A stretch of 64,000 nt of DNA from Pelosinus fermentans JBW45 (GCF_000271665.2 NZ_CP010978.1:838501-902500), one strand, 5' to 3'. Numbered from the stretch's first letter, positions 52,501-61,202 are shown. Notes: generated by a model from the sequence alone, not told the origin. Translations and numbers: made by a program.

Positions 52501-53598
52501 ATGGTTAGGATTGCAATAAGGGCTGACGGCGGAAAAGGTGTAGGTCTAGGTCACATTATGCGCTGCTTATCCTTAGCGAATGCTTTTCGGAAAGCTGGAC
52601 ATTTGGTTTATTTTTTTACGAAATACAACATGGGTATAGCATTATTAGAAAAAGAAAAATTCGAAGTCATTCGAATACCTTCTGAGGAAAAGGAAACAGA
52701 AGGCTTTTTTTACGGTAATTCGGAGCAGTTAGTAGATGAAGCAGATGTTATACTTGGATTGCTGCATCAATATAAAATAGATATATTAATAGTAGATAGT
52801 TATAATATAACCAATCAATATTTTTTGACTTTGAAGTCTTCTGTAAGCTGCTTAGCCTATATTGATGATGAAAATAAATCAACGTATCCAGTGGATGTGG
52901 TGATTAATGGTAATGTTACTGCTGCATATCTAGGATATCGAAAGTATGATGACAATCAAGTGTTATTATTGGGACCACAATATAATATGATTCGTGATGA
53001 ATTCAAAAATATCTCTCCTAGAGGAATTAGGGAAAATGTAGAAGAAATAATGATTACTACAGGTGGATCAGATCCTTATCATATGACTGAAAAGCTGCTG
53101 AATATTTTTTTAAATAATGATTATTTTAGTAAGGTTCGATTTAATGTACTGGTAGGAGGGGGCTTTACTACTAGCCAAGAATTAGTTGATTTAAGTCAAA
53201 ATCATGATCAAGTAGTTTTGTATTCAAATACGGTAGCAGATACACCAGAAATAATAAGGCATTCTTCTATCTCTGAAATAATGCTACGTTCTGATATCGC
53301 AATATCAGCTGGTGGCAGTACTCTATATGAATTTGCTGCGTGCGGCGTACCAGTTTTAGCATTTGTTGTGGCTGAAAATCAGAGGTTTCTTGTAGAAAAA
53401 ATGGAACATTTAGGATATATAATCAATTTAGGGTGGTATAATCAAATTTGTGAGGAGCAAGTAGTAGATTGTACGAAGAGATTAATGAATGATTATGCTG
53501 CAAGAACTAAGATGAGCAGCAAATGCCTGGAGCTAGTTGATAGCTTGGGAAGCGAACGAATTGTTAAGGAACTGACTCGGGAGTTTGTTAGTAGTTAA
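52501..53598 (+). CDS. pseG: UDP-2,4-diacetamido-2,4,6-trideoxy-beta-L-altropyranose hydrolase
   Basis: 365 aa, GT-B-like fold. 'IAIRADGGKGVGLGHIMRCLSLANAFRKAGH' (residues 4-34) with the catalytic His in GHIMRC is the PseG signature. 'LIVDSYNIT' is near 95, 'ITTGGSDPYHMTEKLLNIF' near 185 and 'ISAGGSTLYEFAACGVPVLAFV' near 265. It removes UDP to release the free trideoxy sugar for PseI. It sits between pseH and pseI. Confidence 0.93.
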   Translation: MVRIAIRADGGKGVGLGHIMRCLSLANAFRKAGHLVYFFTKYNMGIALLEKEKFEVIRIPSEEKETEGFFYGNSEQLVDEADVILGLLHQYKIDILIVDSYNITNQYFLTLKSSVSCLAYIDDENKSTYPVDVVINGNVTAAYLGYRKYDDNQVLLLGPQYNMIRDEFKNISPRGIRENVEEIMITTGGSDPYHMTEKLLNIFLNNDYFSKVRFNVLVGGGFTTSQELVDLSQNHDQVVLYSNTVADTPEIIRHSSISEIMLRSDIAISAGGSTLYEFAACGVPVLAFVVAENQRFLVEKMEHLGYIINLGWYNQICEEQVVDCTKRLMNDYAARTKMSSKCLELVDSLGSERIVKELTREFVSS

Positions 53599-53654
53599 TG
53601 ATTTATTAGGTATGGTTTATTGTCTTAGTAACGAGGTTTAATGGAGGAATAGAT

Positions 53655-54704
53655 GTGAGCTCAATCCAAATAGGTAATTATTCTATAGGTAAAAATCATA
53701 AACCATTTATTATTGCGGAAATGTCCGGAAATCATAATCAATCGCTAGAGCGGGCACTGGAAATTGTTGATGCAGCGGCAGATTGTGGTGTACAGGCATT
53801 AAAGCTCCAGACATACACAGCAGATACGATGACTATTGATATTGATGATAAAGAATTTTTTATTGATGATCCTAAGAGCTTGTGGAAGGGGAATTCTCTT
53901 TATAAATTATATCAGGAAGCTTACACACCTTGGGAATGGCATAAACCAATTTTTGATCGTTGTCGTGAGCGAGGAATAATTGGGTTTAGTACTCCCTTTG
54001 ATGAAAGCGCTGTTGATTTTTTAGAATCTCTGGAAGTATCTTGCTATAAAATAGCGTCTTTTGAAATGACAGATTTGCAGCTGATTCGAAAAGTAGCAGA
54101 TACTGGTAAGCCCATGATCATATCTACGGGGATGGCAACTGTGGCAGAGATTGATGAGACGGTACGGGCAGCTAGGCAAGGGGGATGTCAGGATCTTATT
54201 TTGCTTACGTGTACTAGTACGTATCCCGCCACACCAGCCAATACCAATTTAATGAAGATTCCTCATATGCGGGATTTATTCTCCTGCCAGGTGGGTCTGT
54301 CTGATCATACCATGGGGATTGGTGCGGCAATTGCTAGTATAGCATTGGGAGCTACTGTTATCGAAAAACATTTTACGCTATCAAGAGCCGATGGTGGTGT
54401 AGATTCTGCTTTTTCTTTGGAACCGGCCGAAATGGCAGCATTGGTTACAGAAAGCGAGCGTGCTCATCAAGCGCTGGGACAAGTTAGCTATGGTCCGAGT
54501 CAAGCAGAGCAAGCATCTTTACAACATCGAAGATCCTTATATGTAGTAGAAGATATACAGGCAGGAGAATTATTTACTAAGCACAATGTACGGGCCATTC
54601 GACCAGGATTAGGTCTGCCAACGAAATATTTAGATTTAGTCATTGGCCGAAAAGTAAAAGAAGATGTGCGGCGAGGTACACCTGTGAGTTGGGAAATACT
54701 ATGA
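53655..54704 (+). CDS. pseI: Pseudaminic acid synthase
   Basis: 349 aa. The TIM-barrel NeuB domain has 'PFIIAEMSGNHNQSLERALEIVDAAADCGVQALKLQTYTADTMT' (residues 16-59), 'GFSTPFDESAVDFLESL' and 'LLTCTSTYPATPANTNL'. 'GLSDHTMGIGAAIASIALGATVIEKHFTLSR' follows near 218. A C-terminal SAF domain (about 290-349) has 'RSLYVVEDIQAGELFTKHNVRAIRPGLGL'. It condenses the sugar with phosphoenolpyruvate to pseudaminic acid. The start is GTG 53655 after GGAGGAATA. Confidence 0.94.
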   Translation: MSSIQIGNYSIGKNHKPFIIAEMSGNHNQSLERALEIVDAAADCGVQALKLQTYTADTMTIDIDDKEFFIDDPKSLWKGNSLYKLYQEAYTPWEWHKPIFDRCRERGIIGFSTPFDESAVDFLESLEVSCYKIASFEMTDLQLIRKVADTGKPMIISTGMATVAEIDETVRAARQGGCQDLILLTCTSTYPATPANTNLMKIPHMRDLFSCQVGLSDHTMGIGAAIASIALGATVIEKHFTLSRADGGVDSAFSLEPAEMAALVTESERAHQALGQVSYGPSQAEQASLQHRRSLYVVEDIQAGELFTKHNVRAIRPGLGLPTKYLDLVIGRKVKEDVRRGTPVSWEIL

Positions 54705-54726
54705 TACAAGTAGAGGCGTTTTATTG

Positions 54727-55920
54727 ATGAGCGGTAGAATTTTATTATTTAAAGGTACTTCTCAATATGATGTAGTGCGTCATTTTACTGATGATTTAGG
54801 AGCAGCTTTCCGCGCATTAGGAAGAGAAGTTTTGATTCTTGATTTAGCATCAAATAAGTATAATGTCCAATTAGTCCAGGATGCTTTTAGTAAAGAGTGT
54901 GATTTTGTTTGTGGTTATAATTTAAATGGGCATGATCTTGGTCTTGGACATGAAGGGATAAAATTTTTAAGAGACATGGGAATTCCTTATATTGGAATCC
55001 TAGTTGATAGTCCATTGTATCTTTCTGTTAAATTTTGTGATATTAACACTATAGGTATGCCGGATAATTTTTTGATTACTTGTATAGATAAAAATCATTT
55101 AGAGATCTTGGAGCATTATGGCAAGGTTGGTCTTAGCACCTTTTTACCTCATGCAGGGTCGTATGCCCAGGGGATTGGTGAATATAAAGACATGGCCAGC
55201 AGAAGCAAAGATGTTTTCTTTTGCGGTACATATAGTAAGCCAAATATTTCATGGACTCAGCATCCTCTTAGCTCCTTATTAAATGATGTCGCAGAAATAA
55301 TGTTAAGTGCAGAAAATATTCAAGTGTACGATGCCTTACAGCAGGTCTTGAGAGCACGGGACTATGCCTTAAGTCCAGATTTTTTTAAACGAATTTTAGA
55401 TATGGTGGTTCATGTTGATATTTATGTTAGAAATGTGCGGCGTGCAAGAATGCTCACAGAACTAGCGAATGCAGGGATCAAAGTAAGCCTATATGGTAAT
55501 GGCTGGGATCAGCTGCCTTGTACCCAATCTTTTGATGTTCATAAAGCGGTAAGTTTTGATGAGTCTTTAAGAATTATGGCAGATGCAAAGATAGTTCTTA
55601 ATTTTACAAGTTTCTTCTCGCATGGTTCTCATGAACGGGTGTTTTCTGCCATGCTTAACGGTGCAGTGGCATTAACGGATACAAATGGGTATTGGAAAGA
55701 ACAGTTTGTAGAGGATAAAGAAATTGTTACTTATTCTATTGCGCTACAAAATCAACTACCCCAAAAAATCAATACATTGTTAGCAGATTTGCCTCGACTT
55801 GATGCAATCGCTCAAGAGGGACAAAAAAAAGCGGAACAAAATCACACATGGAACGCGCGTGCCCAAGAAATAATTGGACATGTTCAGATGATGGAGGGAT
55901 TTCGATCGCTAAAGGGGTGA
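54727..55920 (+). CDS. CgeB-like glycosyltransferase
   Basis: 397 aa from ATG 54727. The N-terminal part has 'CGYNLNGHDLGLGHEGIKFLRDMGIPYIGILVDSPLYL', the typical CgeB/DUF3880-like opening. The C-terminal part has 'VSLYGNGWDQLPC' near residue 257 and 'KIVLNFTSFFSHGSHERVFSAMLNGAVALTD' near 290, as in the GT1-like C-terminal domain of spore/flagellar maturation glycosyltransferases. It follows pseI by 22 nt and probably adds a sugar to the flagellin glycan or acts with Maf. A remnant of another glycosyltransferase follows at once. Confidence 0.78.
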   Translation: MSGRILLFKGTSQYDVVRHFTDDLGAAFRALGREVLILDLASNKYNVQLVQDAFSKECDFVCGYNLNGHDLGLGHEGIKFLRDMGIPYIGILVDSPLYLSVKFCDINTIGMPDNFLITCIDKNHLEILEHYGKVGLSTFLPHAGSYAQGIGEYKDMASRSKDVFFCGTYSKPNISWTQHPLSSLLNDVAEIMLSAENIQVYDALQQVLRARDYALSPDFFKRILDMVVHVDIYVRNVRRARMLTELANAGIKVSLYGNGWDQLPCTQSFDVHKAVSFDESLRIMADAKIVLNFTSFFSHGSHERVFSAMLNGAVALTDTNGYWKEQFVEDKEIVTYSIALQNQLPQKINTLLADLPRLDAIAQEGQKKAEQNHTWNARAQEIIGHVQMMEGFRSLKG

Positions 55921-55925
55921 GACAA

Positions 55926-55995
55926 ATGAAAATATGTTTATGCATGATTGTGTAAGATGAAGAAAAGTACTTAATCATCTTCTCTGGTAGATACT
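55926..55995 (+). pseudogene. Remnant 5' end of a TPR-type family 2 glycosyltransferase gene
   Basis: ATG 55926 starts M-K-I-C-L-C-M-I-V-stop-D-E-E-K-Y. The intact gene at 57596 starts M-K-I-C-L-C-M-I-V-K-N-E-E-K-Y, and the upstream GGTGAGACAA ribosome region is shared too. The match fades after about 45-70 nt. It is a decayed duplicate with a nonsense codon at position 10. The rest of the gap to 56091 shows no gene. Confidence 0.8.
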
Positions 55996-56091
55996 AATAT
56001 TTTAGGAAATCAGTAATATATAAGTGCATAAGAAAGAGCAAAAATCGCTAATGAGAAATTAAAATCATTGTAAAGTTAGGAAGGAATAAAT

Positions 56092-57489
56092 ATGTCGCTT
56101 ATAAATACCAGCATTATAATACTGACCTATAATAAGCTTGAGTACACTAAATCGTGTATTGAAAGCATTCGCCAATATACTGCTCCGATTTCATATGAGT
56201 TGATAGTGGTCGATAACCATTCTACTGACGGTACTGTTGAGTGGTTAAAAGAGCAAGACGATATCTACACTATTTATAATAGTGTAAATCTTGGATTCCC
56301 AAAGGGGTGCAATCAGGGAATTGCTATTGCAAGAGGTATGAATATTCTGCTATTAAATAATGATGTTATTGTAACTTATAACTGGCTCAATAATTTATTG
56401 ATGACTTTATACAGTGTTAATGATATTGGTGCTGTAGGACCAGTAACCAATAACTGCGCTAATAGCCAATCAATATCTGTGCCGTACCATTCTATCAATG
56501 AGATGCACCAATTTGCCCTTCAGTATAATATTTCTCAACAGGCATACTGGGAGGAACGTTTAAAATTGATAGGTTTTTGCCTGTTAATCAAAAAAGAAGT
56601 TGTTGATAAAATAGGGTTACTCGATGAGATATTTTCACCAGGAAACTATGAAGATGATGATTATTCAGCACGCATTAGAGAAGCTGGTTATCGACTATTG
56701 CTTTGTCGTGATACCTTTATTCATCATTTTGGTGGCGCTTCATTTAAGGACTGGTCTGAAGAATATATACAACTTTTAAAGCAGAACCGAAAGAAATTTG
56801 AAGGCAAATGGGGCTATAATTCCCAATATTCCTCGTTTATACGACAGGAGATTATTGACCTAATCGACGTCTCACCAGATGCAAAAATACGTGTTTTAGA
56901 TGTTGGATGTGCTTGTGGAGCAACTTTATTGCAAGTTAAAAACCAATATAAGGAAGCCGAGTTATATGGTATTGAATTAAACCCATATGCTGCAAAAAGT
57001 GCAAATAGTTTTGCGCAAATGCTTATAGCTGATATTGAAACAGTAGAATTGGATTACCCGCTAGAATTTTTTGATTATATTATTCTTGGCGATGTTTTAG
57101 AACATCTTCAAAACCCTTGGGAGATATTAATGCGGCTCTATAAGCACTTAGCTCCCGGTGGAAAAATCTTGGCGAGTATTTATAATATTATGCACTTTAG
57201 TGTAATTCAAAGTTTGCTTCAGGGAAATTGGAGCTACGAAAGTGAAGGGATTTTAGACAAAGCACATCTACGGTTTTTCACCTTCTCTGAAATCCACAAA
57301 ATGCTTCTTCAAACAGGCTTTTCTGATATACAATACCGTGCTACTCGATTGGATGTTTCTGAGAAGGAACAAGGATTCGTAGATACCATAGCGACGCTTA
57401 CCAATGATATCTTAGTAGATCAGTTTACAGTTTATAAATACATAGTAAAAGCGAGTAAAGATATTCCTGGCGTCAAAAGCGTAGAATAA
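56092..57489 (+). CDS. Fusion of family 2 glycosyltransferase and SAM-dependent methyltransferase
   Basis: 465 aa. Residues 1-240 are a GT2 domain: 'SIIILTYNKLEYTKSCIESI', VVDNHSTDGT near 42, 'NLGFPKGCNQGIAIARG' near 66, LLNNDV near 87 and 'SPGNYEDDDYSARIREAGY' near 180. Residues 255-460 are a class I methyltransferase: 'IRVLDVGCACGATLLQVKNQY' near 265 (SAM motif I), 'FDYIILGDVLEHLQNPWEILMRLYKHLAPGGKIL' near 320-355. One protein could both add a sugar and methylate it. An AAGGAATAAAT site precedes the ATG. Confidence 0.87.
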   Translation: MSLINTSIIILTYNKLEYTKSCIESIRQYTAPISYELIVVDNHSTDGTVEWLKEQDDIYTIYNSVNLGFPKGCNQGIAIARGMNILLLNNDVIVTYNWLNNLLMTLYSVNDIGAVGPVTNNCANSQSISVPYHSINEMHQFALQYNISQQAYWEERLKLIGFCLLIKKEVVDKIGLLDEIFSPGNYEDDDYSARIREAGYRLLLCRDTFIHHFGGASFKDWSEEYIQLLKQNRKKFEGKWGYNSQYSSFIRQEIIDLIDVSPDAKIRVLDVGCACGATLLQVKNQYKEAELYGIELNPYAAKSANSFAQMLIADIETVELDYPLEFFDYIILGDVLEHLQNPWEILMRLYKHLAPGGKILASIYNIMHFSVIQSLLQGNWSYESEGILDKAHLRFFTFSEIHKMLLQTGFSDIQYRATRLDVSEKEQGFVDTIATLTNDILVDQFTVYKYIVKASKDIPGVKSVE

Positions 57490-57595
57490 AACCGTGTGAC
57501 TATGATACCTATTAAAATGATCGTTCGATTTATTACAAGTGTGAGTATAATAAATAGGTCAAACAATGCAACCTTGATGCAGGAGAGGTGAGACA

Positions 57596-58711
57596 ATGAA
57601 AATATGTTTATGTATGATAGTGAAGAATGAGGAAAAATACATAAAAATTGCTATAAATAGTGCATTGAAACTTGTTGATATGGCTGTAGTTGTTGATACT
57701 GGTTCCACAGATAAAACAATTGATATTTTAAAAGAGTTTGGTGAACGAGTTGAAATACGGCATTTACAATGGAGCAATGATTTTGCAGCAGCAAGGAATT
57801 ATTCTCTTGAAGGCATAGATGCTGATTGGATATTGGTACTTGATGGGGATGAAAGACTTATTTGTGATGCTCAAAAAATACGAGAAAAACTTATTAGCAG
57901 TACAGTTGATGGCTACGATATTGTAGAGGAATCACATATGGGCGGAGGCGCTAAAGGGAAAGCAATGGCGTATGTTAGACTATTTAGAAATAAGGGATAT
58001 CAATATCAGAGGGCTATTCATGAACAACTGAATATTAATCAGTCTGCTGTCGAAAGCCTAAAGGAATCGACTTGTAAAATCATTCACTATGGATATCTAG
58101 AACAGAATATGAAAGAGAAAAACAAGGCTAAAAGGAATTTAGATATTTTGTTGACGGAGTTGAAGAAAAATCCCCAAGATGATTTTCTCTATTTTCATAT
58201 TGGTGCTACCTATGGTGCCATGGAGGAGTATAAACGATCCCAAGAATATTACTTTAAGTGCTTGAAATTAAAACAAGAAACAGGCTTTAATAATTTTCAT
58301 TTCAATTTAATTAAACGCATTGCCCTCAATTATTTTATGTTAGAAGAATTTGAAGAATGCCGAACGTTTATTGATAAAATTTTAACAAATAAAAAGTGTG
58401 AGGGATTTGTTGATCTATTTTTCATAAAGGGGCTTTGCTTCAAAGCGCAAAAAAAATATAAAGAGGCTGAGCGAGCTTTCAGTCATTGTTTGAAAATCGG
58501 TGAAGCTGGAGATTTCCCAACTGTATATGGCAGGGGAAGCTTTTTAGCAAAGCTTGAGCTTGCACGAATATATATTAATACAGGTGAGATTACCTTAGCC
58601 GCAAGTACCTATGAAGAAGCTATACACGATTCACATAATCAGTATAAAGAGGGAATGGACGAATATAAGAAATTCTTAAGTGAGAATGGATTGCTTCGTG
58701 CCTCGCAATGA
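57596..58711 (+). CDS. TPR-containing family 2 glycosyltransferase
   Basis: 371 aa. 'MKICLCMIVKNEEKYIKIAINSAL' with 'VVDTGSTDKTIDIL' near residue 36 and 'WILVLDGDERL' near 78 mark a SunS/flagellin-type GT2 domain (to about 190). TPR-like pairs follow: 'YFHIGATYGAMEEYKRSQEYYFKCLKL' near 200, and 'FFIKGLCFKAQKKYKEAERAFSHCLKI' near 275. The last codons ('LLRASQ' and TGA) are encoded by a family C dispersed repeat. The start follows GAGAGGTGAGAC. It likely glycosylates protein (flagellin); a decayed copy lies at 55926. Confidence 0.85.
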   Translation: MKICLCMIVKNEEKYIKIAINSALKLVDMAVVVDTGSTDKTIDILKEFGERVEIRHLQWSNDFAAARNYSLEGIDADWILVLDGDERLICDAQKIREKLISSTVDGYDIVEESHMGGGAKGKAMAYVRLFRNKGYQYQRAIHEQLNINQSAVESLKESTCKIIHYGYLEQNMKEKNKAKRNLDILLTELKKNPQDDFLYFHIGATYGAMEEYKRSQEYYFKCLKLKQETGFNNFHFNLIKRIALNYFMLEEFEECRTFIDKILTNKKCEGFVDLFFIKGLCFKAQKKYKEAERAFSHCLKIGEAGDFPTVYGRGSFLAKLELARIYINTGEITLAASTYEEAIHDSHNQYKEGMDEYKKFLSENGLLRASQ

Positions 58712-58712
58712 C
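58689..58712. repeat. Family C dispersed repeat overlapping a glycosyltransferase stop codon
   Basis: ATTGCTTCGTGCCTCGCAAT followed by GAC is, in reverse, GTCATTGCGAGGCACGAAGC plus AAT. It matches the elements at 17173 and 17283. The TGA stop (58709-58711) of the upstream gene lies in it. Confidence 0.8.
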
Positions 58713-58742
58713 AAACAGTGTATCGATACTTTTTATTGAGAC

Positions 58743-58771
58743 TTGCAATTTACTACTAATAAGCTTATAAT
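58743..58771 (+). promoter_or_regulatory. Strong sigma-A promoter for the RNA candidate
   Basis: TTGCAA (58743-58748), a 17-nt spacer and a perfect TATAAT (58766-58771). Transcription should start near 58778. Confidence 0.85.
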
Positions 58772-58776
58772 ATAGG

Positions 58777-59010
58777 TTAAGAACCTATTGCTTAGGTCTG
58801 TGGTTGAAAGTCGAGGCCAGTCGCAGGCGAAACGATCCACATAAGGAGTCCAAAGTGGCTCTGAGCATGGTGCGGTTTAGGGGTAAGTCCTGCCGAGTTA
58901 TTAGCTACGTCAGCTAGATTCGAGAGTGGCAGTAGTGAGGAGATTGATTTCTTATTAGCGAACCTTCCAGCAGGCGGGTGTGGGGGCAAAGACCAGGTCA
59001 GCTAAGCAGT
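58777..59010 (+). ncRNA. Large structured non-coding RNA candidate (class not assigned)
   Basis: This gene-free 338-bp gap has high GC for the region and many potential pairings. The closing stem is TGCTTAG (about 58789) with CTAAGCA (about 59003). TGTGG (58799-58803) pairs with CCACA (58837-58841). CTGCC near 58890 pairs with GGCAG near 58928, enclosing TTAGCT/AGCTAG, and a GAGGAGATTGATTTCTT hairpin follows. A strong promoter lies right upstream, and a zinc-ribbon gene starts 40 nt after the closing stem. No riboswitch class I can name fits. The raiA-type structured RNAs of Firmicutes are one possibility on size and abundance grounds, but I could not confirm this. Confidence 0.6.
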
Positions 59011-59049
59011 GTGGTCCTTTAGAATTCATAAGGTGAGGGGATTTCTTTA

Positions 59050-59343
59050 ATGGCTTTTCAGGACAAAACTCTAAAATGTAAGGACTGTGGCGTAGATTTT
59101 GTGTTTACAGCAGGAGAGCAGGAGTTTTACGCAGAAAAGGGATTTGAAAATGAGCCTGCACGTTGTCGCGAGTGCCGCGATGCGAAAAAACGCAGTCGCG
59201 AAGGTGGCGAACGTCAAACATCGCAACGAGAAATGCATGAGGTGGTTTGTGCTGGATGTGGTATTACTACACAAGTGCCATTTAAGCCTCGTAATGATAG
59301 ACCGGTTTATTGTCGGGAATGTTTCACCGCGCAAAGATCATAA
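59050..59343 (+). CDS. Zinc-ribbon (CxxC-x-CxxC) protein
   Basis: 97 aa with two paired-Cys zinc ribbons. The first is 'LKCKDCGVDFVFTAGEQEFYAEKGFENEPARCRECR' (residues 9-43) and the second is 'VVCAGCGITTQVPFKPRNDRPVYCRECF' (about 65-92). A basic, Arg/Lys/Ser-rich linker separates them. This plan matches widespread small 'zinc-ribbon domain' proteins of unknown role, likely nucleic-acid or ribosome binding. AAGGTGAGGGG precedes the ATG. It may be read from the same promoter as the RNA candidate. Confidence 0.8.
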   Translation: MAFQDKTLKCKDCGVDFVFTAGEQEFYAEKGFENEPARCRECRDAKKRSREGGERQTSQREMHEVVCAGCGITTQVPFKPRNDRPVYCRECFTAQRS

Positions 59344-59352
59344 GTACGCAGC

Positions 59353-59382
59353 ACTCGGATGAGAAATCATCCGAGTTTTTTG
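59353..59382 (+). terminator. Terminator after the zinc-ribbon gene
   Basis: ACTCGGATGA and TCATCCGAGT form a perfect 10-bp stem with a GAAA tetraloop, followed by TTTTTT. Confidence 0.93.
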
Positions 59383-59423
59383 TTATTTGTTTAATGCAAG
59401 ATAAAAATACTTCTAGAACAACG

Positions 59424-59453
59424 TTGACTAAATATGCATAAACAATGTATAAT
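59424..59453 (+). promoter_or_regulatory. Promoter of binding-protein gene 1
   Basis: TTGACT and TATAAT with an 18-nt spacer. The -10 lies in ATGTATAATTATAAATA, which resembles an ArgR box with two departures from consensus. Confidence 0.75.
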
Positions 59454-59491
59454 TATAAATAAATTGAGAATGTAAGCAGGAGGGTTATTCT

Positions 59492-60265
59492 ATGTCAAAG
59501 AAAATTATGTCATTACTAATTATAGTGGTGCTGATTGCATCATTTGGTTTGGTTGGGTGCAGTAAAGAGGGAGCATCAACTGCGAAAGTATTGAAAGTGG
59601 GTACAGATGCAGGTTTTGCTCCATTTGAGTTTCAAGATGAAAAATCAAAAGAATATGTGGGTTTTGATATGGATTTGATTAAAGCCTTAGGCAAACAAAT
59701 GGGTTATGAAGTACAAATTCAAAATATGAATTTTGATGGACTCATTCCTGGTTTAGAAGTGAATAGCATTGATGCAGTTGCTTCCGGTATGACCATTACA
59801 GAAGCTAGAAAGCAAAAAGTGAATTTTACGAAGCCTTATTATCAAGCTGGATTAACCATCGTAGTGAAAAATGACAATAATGCAATTAAGAACTTTAAAG
59901 ATTTAGAAGGCAAGAAAATTGCAGTGCAGATTGGTACTACTGGCGCTGCAGAGGCAAAGAAGATTAAAGATGCCCAAGTTCGTGAGTTTAATAATGCTCC
60001 CGAAGCGTTTATGGAATTAAAAGCTGGCGGTGTAGATGCCGTTGTGAATGATAAACCTGTTAACGAATATTATATTGCCCAATCAGTCAGTAAAGATGCC
60101 AAAACGGTTGGCGAGCCTCTGCAAGCTGAAGAATACGGGATTGCTGTTGCCAAAAAGAATACAGAACTAGCAGGTAAATTGGATAAAGCTCTTGATGAGC
60201 TGAAAAAGAATGGCGAGTATGAAAAAATATACGTGAAATGGTTTGGCAAAAAGCCAGGAATATAA
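59492..60265 (+). CDS. Polar amino-acid ABC transporter substrate-binding lipoprotein, paralogue 1
   Basis: 257 aa. The lipoprotein signal runs to the lipobox LVGC (Cys near residue 23). The family 3 solute-binding fold has 'VLKVGTDAGFAPFEFQDE' near 34, YVGFDMDLIKALGKQMGY near 56, 'FDGLIPGLEVNSIDAVASGMTITEARKQKVNFTKPYY' near 84 and 'IAVQIGTTGAAEAKKI' near 144. These are GlnH/HisJ/ArtP-like; the ligand is probably a polar or basic amino acid. It is anchored on the outer face of the inner membrane. It has its own promoter and terminator. Confidence 0.92.
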   Translation: MSKKIMSLLIIVVLIASFGLVGCSKEGASTAKVLKVGTDAGFAPFEFQDEKSKEYVGFDMDLIKALGKQMGYEVQIQNMNFDGLIPGLEVNSIDAVASGMTITEARKQKVNFTKPYYQAGLTIVVKNDNNAIKNFKDLEGKKIAVQIGTTGAAEAKKIKDAQVREFNNAPEAFMELKAGGVDAVVNDKPVNEYYIAQSVSKDAKTVGEPLQAEEYGIAVAKKNTELAGKLDKALDELKKNGEYEKIYVKWFGKKPGI

Positions 60266-60290
60266 GCTGATAAAAGTATAATGTATACAT

Positions 60291-60323
60291 TGCGGGACTG
60301 GGTGAAAACCGGGTCCCTTTTGC
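60291..60323 (+). terminator. Terminator after binding-protein gene 1
   Basis: GGGACTGGGT and ACCGGGTCCC form an imperfect stem around GAAA, followed by TTTTGC. Confidence 0.8.
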
Positions 60324-60343
60324 TATATTCTATAAAAAAACTA

Positions 60344-60373
60344 TTGACTAAATATCCAAGACATATGTATAAT
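60344..60373 (+). promoter_or_regulatory. Promoter of binding-protein gene 2
   Basis: TTGACTAAATAT and TATAATTAT are shared with the promoter of gene 1 at the same 18-nt spacing. TATGTATAATTATGAACA (60364-60381) fits the ArgR box TNTGNATWWWWATNCANA with one mismatch. Confidence 0.75.
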
Positions 60374-60419
60374 TATGAACATTACAAGATTACAAACAAA
60401 TAGCAGGAGGGAAGAAAAA

Positions 60420-61187
60420 ATGTCTAAAAAAATACTATCTTTGTTCGCAATTGGGATATTTATCCTATCGTTAGGTCTGGTTGGCTGTGGTAAGCAGGAA
60501 GCGAAACCGGCTAAAGTTTTGAAAGTCGGATCGGAAGCGGCTTTTGCTCCTTTTGAGTTTCAAGATGAGAGTACAAAAGAATATGTAGGTTTTGACATTG
60601 ATTTAATTAAAGCCATTGGTAAGCAAATGGGTGCCGAAGTACAGATTCAAAACATGGGATTTGATGGATTGATTCCTGGTTTAGAGGCTAACAGTATTGA
60701 TTTGGCTATTTCAGGAATGACGATTACAGAAGAACGAGCCAAAAAAGTAAGCTTTTCTAAGCCTTATTATAAATCTGGTTTGACGATGGTTGTAAAAAGT
60801 GATAATACGAGTATTAAGTCTTTCAAAGATTTAGAAGGTAAAAACATTGCTGTTCAATTAGGTACTACTGGCGCAGATGAAGCTAAAAAAGTAAAAGATG
60901 CACAAATTCGTGAGTTTAACAGTGCTCCAGAAGCATTTCTAGAGCTTAAAGCTGGTGGCGTTGATGCCGTTGTAAATGATAAACCGGTTAATGAATATTA
61001 TATTGCAAAAGCCGGCGGTAAAGATGCTAAAATGGTTGGTGAACCTCTAACTGCTGAGGATTATGGTATTGCGGCTTCAGCTAAGAATAAAGAGCTAATT
61101 GCTCAAGTTGATAAAGCAATAGAAGAATTAAAGAAGAACGGCGAATATGAAAAAATTTACGTAAAATGGTTTGGTAAAAAACCGTAA
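60420..61187 (+). CDS. Polar amino-acid ABC transporter substrate-binding lipoprotein, paralogue 2
   Basis: 255 aa from ATG 60420, after AGCAGGAGGGAAG; the longer open frame is the leader. The lipobox is LVGC near residue 22. The same family 3 motifs appear as in paralogue 1 ('VGSEAAFAPFEFQDES', YVGFDIDLIKAIGKQMGA, 'GMTITEERAKKVSFSKPYYKSGL'). The C-terminus shares LKKNGEYEKIYVKWFGKKP with both paralogues. Differences cluster in the ligand-cleft segments. It is transcribed alone, between two terminators. Confidence 0.92.
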   Translation: MSKKILSLFAIGIFILSLGLVGCGKQEAKPAKVLKVGSEAAFAPFEFQDESTKEYVGFDIDLIKAIGKQMGAEVQIQNMGFDGLIPGLEANSIDLAISGMTITEERAKKVSFSKPYYKSGLTMVVKSDNTSIKSFKDLEGKNIAVQLGTTGADEAKKVKDAQIREFNSAPEAFLELKAGGVDAVVNDKPVNEYYIAKAGGKDAKMVGEPLTAEDYGIAASAKNKELIAQVDKAIEELKKNGEYEKIYVKWFGKKP

Positions 61188-61202
61188 TAAAATCATCGTA
61201 CA

